This document shows positions 4,708-6,708 of a DNA stretch of 6,708 nucleotides, piece after piece; the first letter of the stretch is position 1, and every line of letters starts with the position of its first letter. The translations under genes and the position numbers were made by a program. Location: positions 1 through 6,708 of the forward strand of contig DCZC01000206.1 of assembly GCA_002331565.1 (NCBI GenBank), given 5' to 3'. Source of the DNA: Gemmatimonas sp. UBA2094 (GTDB lineage: Bacteria > Gemmatimonadota > Gemmatimonadetes > Gemmatimonadales > Gemmatimonadaceae). Under the pieces are notes generated by a model. It did no database searches. It was not told the DNA's origin and was given only the letters and a program-made list of their open reading frames with translations.

Positions 4708-4713
4708 ACGATA
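4708..4713 (-). promoter_or_regulatory. Candidate -10 element of the GxxExxY gene
   Basis: TATCGT lies 6 bases before ATG 4701 on the minus strand, with no SD between. It fits the TANNNT spacing seen at four other starts here and favours 4701 over the longer starts. Confidence 0.35.
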
Positions 4714-4748
4714 TCCCATGGGTGTCTGCACGCCGTCATCGATAGCTG

Positions 4749-4772
4749 GCGCGTCATATCCTTATGACGCGC
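4749..4772. repeat. Perfect 10-bp inverted repeat with 4-base loop
   Basis: GCGCGTCATA (4749-4758) and TATGACGCGC (4763-4772) are exact reverse complements around TCCT. The element lies in the 125-base gap between the DUF1080 gene, whose stop is 54 bases away, and the GxxExxY start, 47 bases away; both genes read leftward. No U-tract follows on the minus strand, so it is not a textbook terminator. It could be a 3'-end hairpin for the DUF1080 message or an operator upstream of the GxxExxY promoter. The rest of the gap shows only a weak GCGC-GGAAAA-GCGC dyad on the minus strand. Confidence 0.5.
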
Positions 4773-4826
4773 GCGGGGGTCCTGTCTCTGCGCTTTTCCG
4801 CGCAATCCGCCGGGTTCCGCGGTGCG

Positions 4827-6485
4827 TCACCGGCCGGTGCGTCGTACTTTCGCGGCTGAAAGCCGCCGCAGCTCCGCCTCCGCCACATTGAAGCCGAAGC
4901 CCGGCCAGCCGCCGCTCTGCGTGGCGCGCTCCCAACTCTTGCGCGCGTTGGCCGTGTCGCCTTTCACAGCGTACCAGTTGCCGAGTCCGTAGGCGAGCGT
5001 GGAGAGGTTCACCTCGTCGGTGTCGCTATCGGTGATGAGTTGCCCGGGGGTGAGTTCGCCGCGGTACAGTTTGAGACGCGTCACGTAGGCGTATCCCGGC
5101 GGCGCGGGCTTGGGATCCGGTTGCTGATCGATACGCTTGGCGAGCATCGCGTTGGCCTCGTCGAGACGCCCTGCTCGCGCGAGCGACATGTAGAGCCAGT
5201 CGGTACTGCCGGCCCGTTCGCCGCCATCGGGCGCGAGCGGCTGGGCGCGCGCGAACAGCGCGGCGGCGGCGCCGTGGCGTCCCTCGAGAAAGCGCAGCAC
5301 GCCCAAGTGGAACAGGGCGCCGTAGTTGGTGCCGTCGAGTTGCAGTGCCCGGGTGAGATCGGCGTCGGCCTTCGCGAACTCGCGCACCGAGAGATGGCGA
5401 TGTCCACGCCACCGCAGCAGCATCGCGACCTCTTTGGGATGTGTCGCGGCCGAACGGTTGCGCAGGCCGCGCGTGAAGGTGGCGATGGCTTCGCGGAACT
5501 GGCGGGCGCCCGACTGCGCCACACCCAGCGCGATGACCTTGTCGACGTCACCCCAGTTGCTGCCGAGTGCGGCACGTGCCGCCGTGATGGCCGCGGTGGT
5601 GGGCAGCGCCCGGAACACGTCGCCCTGCGGCATGCGATACTGCACCGTCTCGTCGGGGCGTGGCTCGAGATGCCGCAGCCAGACGTTGCGAAAGCGCACG
5701 GGATGCTCGTGGTCCTGCAGCATGAGCGGCAGCCGGTCCTCGTGCCGCTCGTACGGGGGGCGTGATTCGTTGGCGGTGGGACCGATGAGCGCGCGGTGAT
5801 CGTGCACGAGCACGCCGTTGTGCACCACGGTGAACAGGGCCGGCGACAACACCGCCCCCGTCTTCGCGAAACGCGGACGTCGATAGGTGATGTCGTAGCT
5901 CTGCCACTCGCCGGGCGCGCGGCTCGCGTTCACGAGCGGCGGGTATTGCCCGTACAGCGCGGCCGCCTGTCCATCGGCATACGTGGGGTTGCGATACGAG
6001 TCGAGTACCTGCACCTCGTACCGGCCGCCACCGAAGAACACGCCGCTGTTGCCACGGTCCTGATCACGGCCGCGCGGAGGAGCGGGGGTCATCCACTCGA
6101 TGTGCAGCTGCACGTCGCCGAACGCCTCACGCGTGACGAGCGAACCGGTACCCGGCACCACTTCGATGGCGCCGTCGACGATGCGCCATGTGGCGGTGCT
6201 GCCGTCGCCCATCATGAACCGGGCGAGCGAGGTTCCGTCGAACAGCACGTCGGCGTCCCCGGGAGGAAGCGCCTGCACGTACGGGCCGGGGGTGACCACC
6301 GGTGGGGTCGGACGCGCACGGGAGTGCTGCGGCCAGCCTCCGAGTGGCGCCTGCTGGGCGCTTGACGGCGCGGCGAGCGCGAACAACAGCAGCGCCGCCG
6401 GGACGACCGCGCGCGGCGTCCAACCCTGCGGCAACCTGGTCCACAAGGCCGTGCGCCTGACGTCGGCAACGAGGGGAGAACGCAT
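4827..6485 (-). CDS. Secreted DUF1080 (3-keto-disaccharide hydrolase) domain plus TPR region (552 aa)
   Basis: An N-terminal export signal (charged region to R25, hydrophobic VVPAALLLFALAAP, likely cut after SSA at 43) sends the protein across the inner membrane. Residues about 78-273 form a DUF1080 concanavalin-like domain: LFDGTSLARF, then RGNSGVFFGGGRYEVQVLDS (144-163), YPPLVNASRAPGEWQSYDI (181-199), FTVVHNGVLV and LMLQDHEHPVRFRNVWLR. The pattern is strong and intact. Family members are annotated as 3-keto-disaccharide hydrolases, but many are uncharacterised, so a carbohydrate role is inference. Residues about 313-548 carry several tetratricopeptide-like helix pairs (for example AKADADLTRALQLDGTNYGA and the following LFHLGVLRF), usually protein-binding. 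No lipobox is seen. There is no SD; ATG 6485 follows a pyrimidine-rich leader. The 43-residue signal region is long, so a start inside it (for example a TTG near codon 14) is conceivable. It diverges from the exported-protein gene at 6652. Confidence 0.9.
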   Translation of the reverse strand: MRSPLVADVRRTALWTRLPQGWTPRAVVPAALLLFALAAPSSAQQAPLGGWPQHSRARPTPPVVTPGPYVQALPPGDADVLFDGTSLARFMMGDGSTATWRIVDGAIEVVPGTGSLVTREAFGDVQLHIEWMTPAPPRGRDQDRGNSGVFFGGGRYEVQVLDSYRNPTYADGQAAALYGQYPPLVNASRAPGEWQSYDITYRRPRFAKTGAVLSPALFTVVHNGVLVHDHRALIGPTANESRPPYERHEDRLPLMLQDHEHPVRFRNVWLRHLEPRPDETVQYRMPQGDVFRALPTTAAITAARAALGSNWGDVDKVIALGVAQSGARQFREAIATFTRGLRNRSAATHPKEVAMLLRWRGHRHLSVREFAKADADLTRALQLDGTNYGALFHLGVLRFLEGRHGAAAALFARAQPLAPDGGERAGSTDWLYMSLARAGRLDEANAMLAKRIDQQPDPKPAPPGYAYVTRLKLYRGELTPGQLITDSDTDEVNLSTLAYGLGNWYAVKGDTANARKSWERATQSGGWPGFGFNVAEAELRRLSAAKVRRTGR

Positions 6486-6651
6486 GCGGAGGTGGGAAGG
6501 GGAGGGTCTGGTCGGGCATGAAGTCGTTGACGCTGAACGCTACCGCCTTCGGCGTTCGGTCGGCAGCGTTGTGTGCGACGCGGTGAACGCCGACATTTTC
6601 CCCGTCGTAAGGCCTGCGGTTCCCGTTCGCTCCTGCCCTCCTGCCCTCCTC
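6486..6651. promoter_or_regulatory. Divergent 166-bp control region between two exported-protein genes
   Basis: No coding frame is supported here. On the minus side, 19 of the 21 bases before the DUF1080 ATG (6486-6506) are pyrimidine, and TAGCGT at 6542-6537 is a weak -10 candidate giving a leader of roughly 45 bases. On the plus side, 27 of 31 bases before ATG 6652 are pyrimidine. The middle (6540-6600) holds several imperfect GAACGC/GCGTTC dyads but no clear operator, and a short T-run at 6595-6599. Confidence 0.4.
6630..6651 (+). repeat. 8-bp tandem repeat abutting the start at 6652
   Basis: CTCCTGCC occurs twice in direct tandem (6630-6637 and 6638-6645), followed by a partial third copy (CTCCTC) that touches the ATG. 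It forms most of the pyrimidine-rich leader. With so few copies it may simply be low-complexity sequence. Confidence 0.6.
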
Positions 6652-6708
6652 ATGCGTCACGCGTCCATCCTGTCCCGCGCCGTCCTGCTGCTCGCGACCT
6701 CGCTCGCG
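6652..6708 (+). CDS. Start of an exported protein, runs off the right edge (19 codons seen)
   Basis: From ATG 6652 the frame is open to the window end and encodes MRHASILSRAVLLLATSLA: a basic N-region followed by a hydrophobic core, the first two parts of a Sec signal peptide. The cleavage site and mature protein lie outside, so no function can be assigned. No SD precedes it; the leader is C/T-rich with an 8-bp tandem repeat. Divergent pairing with another secreted protein makes a cell-envelope role plausible. The main doubt is whether this is a real gene at all, since only 57 bases are visible. Confidence 0.55.
   Translation, partial: MRHASILSRAVLLLATSLA

Noticed and set aside
4828..4839. 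CACCGGCCGGTG palindrome at the DUF1080 stop
   Set aside because: As RNA it leaves only a four-pair stem, and such GC palindromes are common at this composition.

Overview
The window reads as ordinary chromosome from a free-living, high-GC, Gram-negative-type bacterium. Sampled core-gene stretches run near 70% GC. Proteins with export signals, a DctA-type transporter and a secreted DUF1080 protein fit a soil or freshwater heterotroph. The overall flavour (DUF1080 linked to tetratricopeptide repeats, mixed SD and SD-less starts, short two-way gene clusters) suggests Gemmatimonadota or a related deep lineage. That placement is inference and the sequence does not prove it.

Layout, left to right. 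The extreme left holds the first 31 codons of mnmG (tRNA wobble uridine modification) on the minus strand. It diverges from a 96-aa uncharacterised acidic protein (142-432, plus). Next comes a minus-strand cluster read right to left: a YheT-type alpha/beta hydrolase (1574-2599), a class II beta-carbonic anhydrase (871-1521), a 40-codon protein-like relic (about 744-860) and a small membrane-anchored zinc-ribbon protein (357-725). The tail of the zinc-ribbon gene overlaps the 96-aa gene head-on. From a shared divergent control region at about 2600-2663, the plus strand carries dctA (C4-dicarboxylate:cation symporter, 2664-3920). A small ArsC/Spx-family protein lacking the catalytic cysteine (3936-4295) follows immediately. 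A GxxExxY-family PD-(D/E)xK-like protein (4276-4701, minus) converges on it and is visibly lower in GC. A secreted DUF1080-plus-TPR protein (4827-6485, minus) follows. It diverges from the first 19 codons of an exported protein running off the right edge (6652-6708, plus).

Functional links are loose. DctA imports succinate, malate and fumarate, carbonic anhydrase balances CO2 and bicarbonate, and YheT is an esterase-like enzyme of unknown substrate. No defence, mobile, CRISPR or biosynthetic cluster is visible.

The most noteworthy signal is in gene starts rather than gene content. Five genes without a Shine-Dalgarno carry a TANNNT hexamer exactly 6 or 7 bases before the start codon, as expected for leaderless transcription. 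Three others start behind pyrimidine-rich leaders. The yheT/dctA divergent region combines a 6-1-6 inverted repeat, candidate -10 hexamers for both genes, and a possible 25-codon upstream ORF with a perfect AGGAGG and a Pro-Pro-Pro run ending just before the dctA start.
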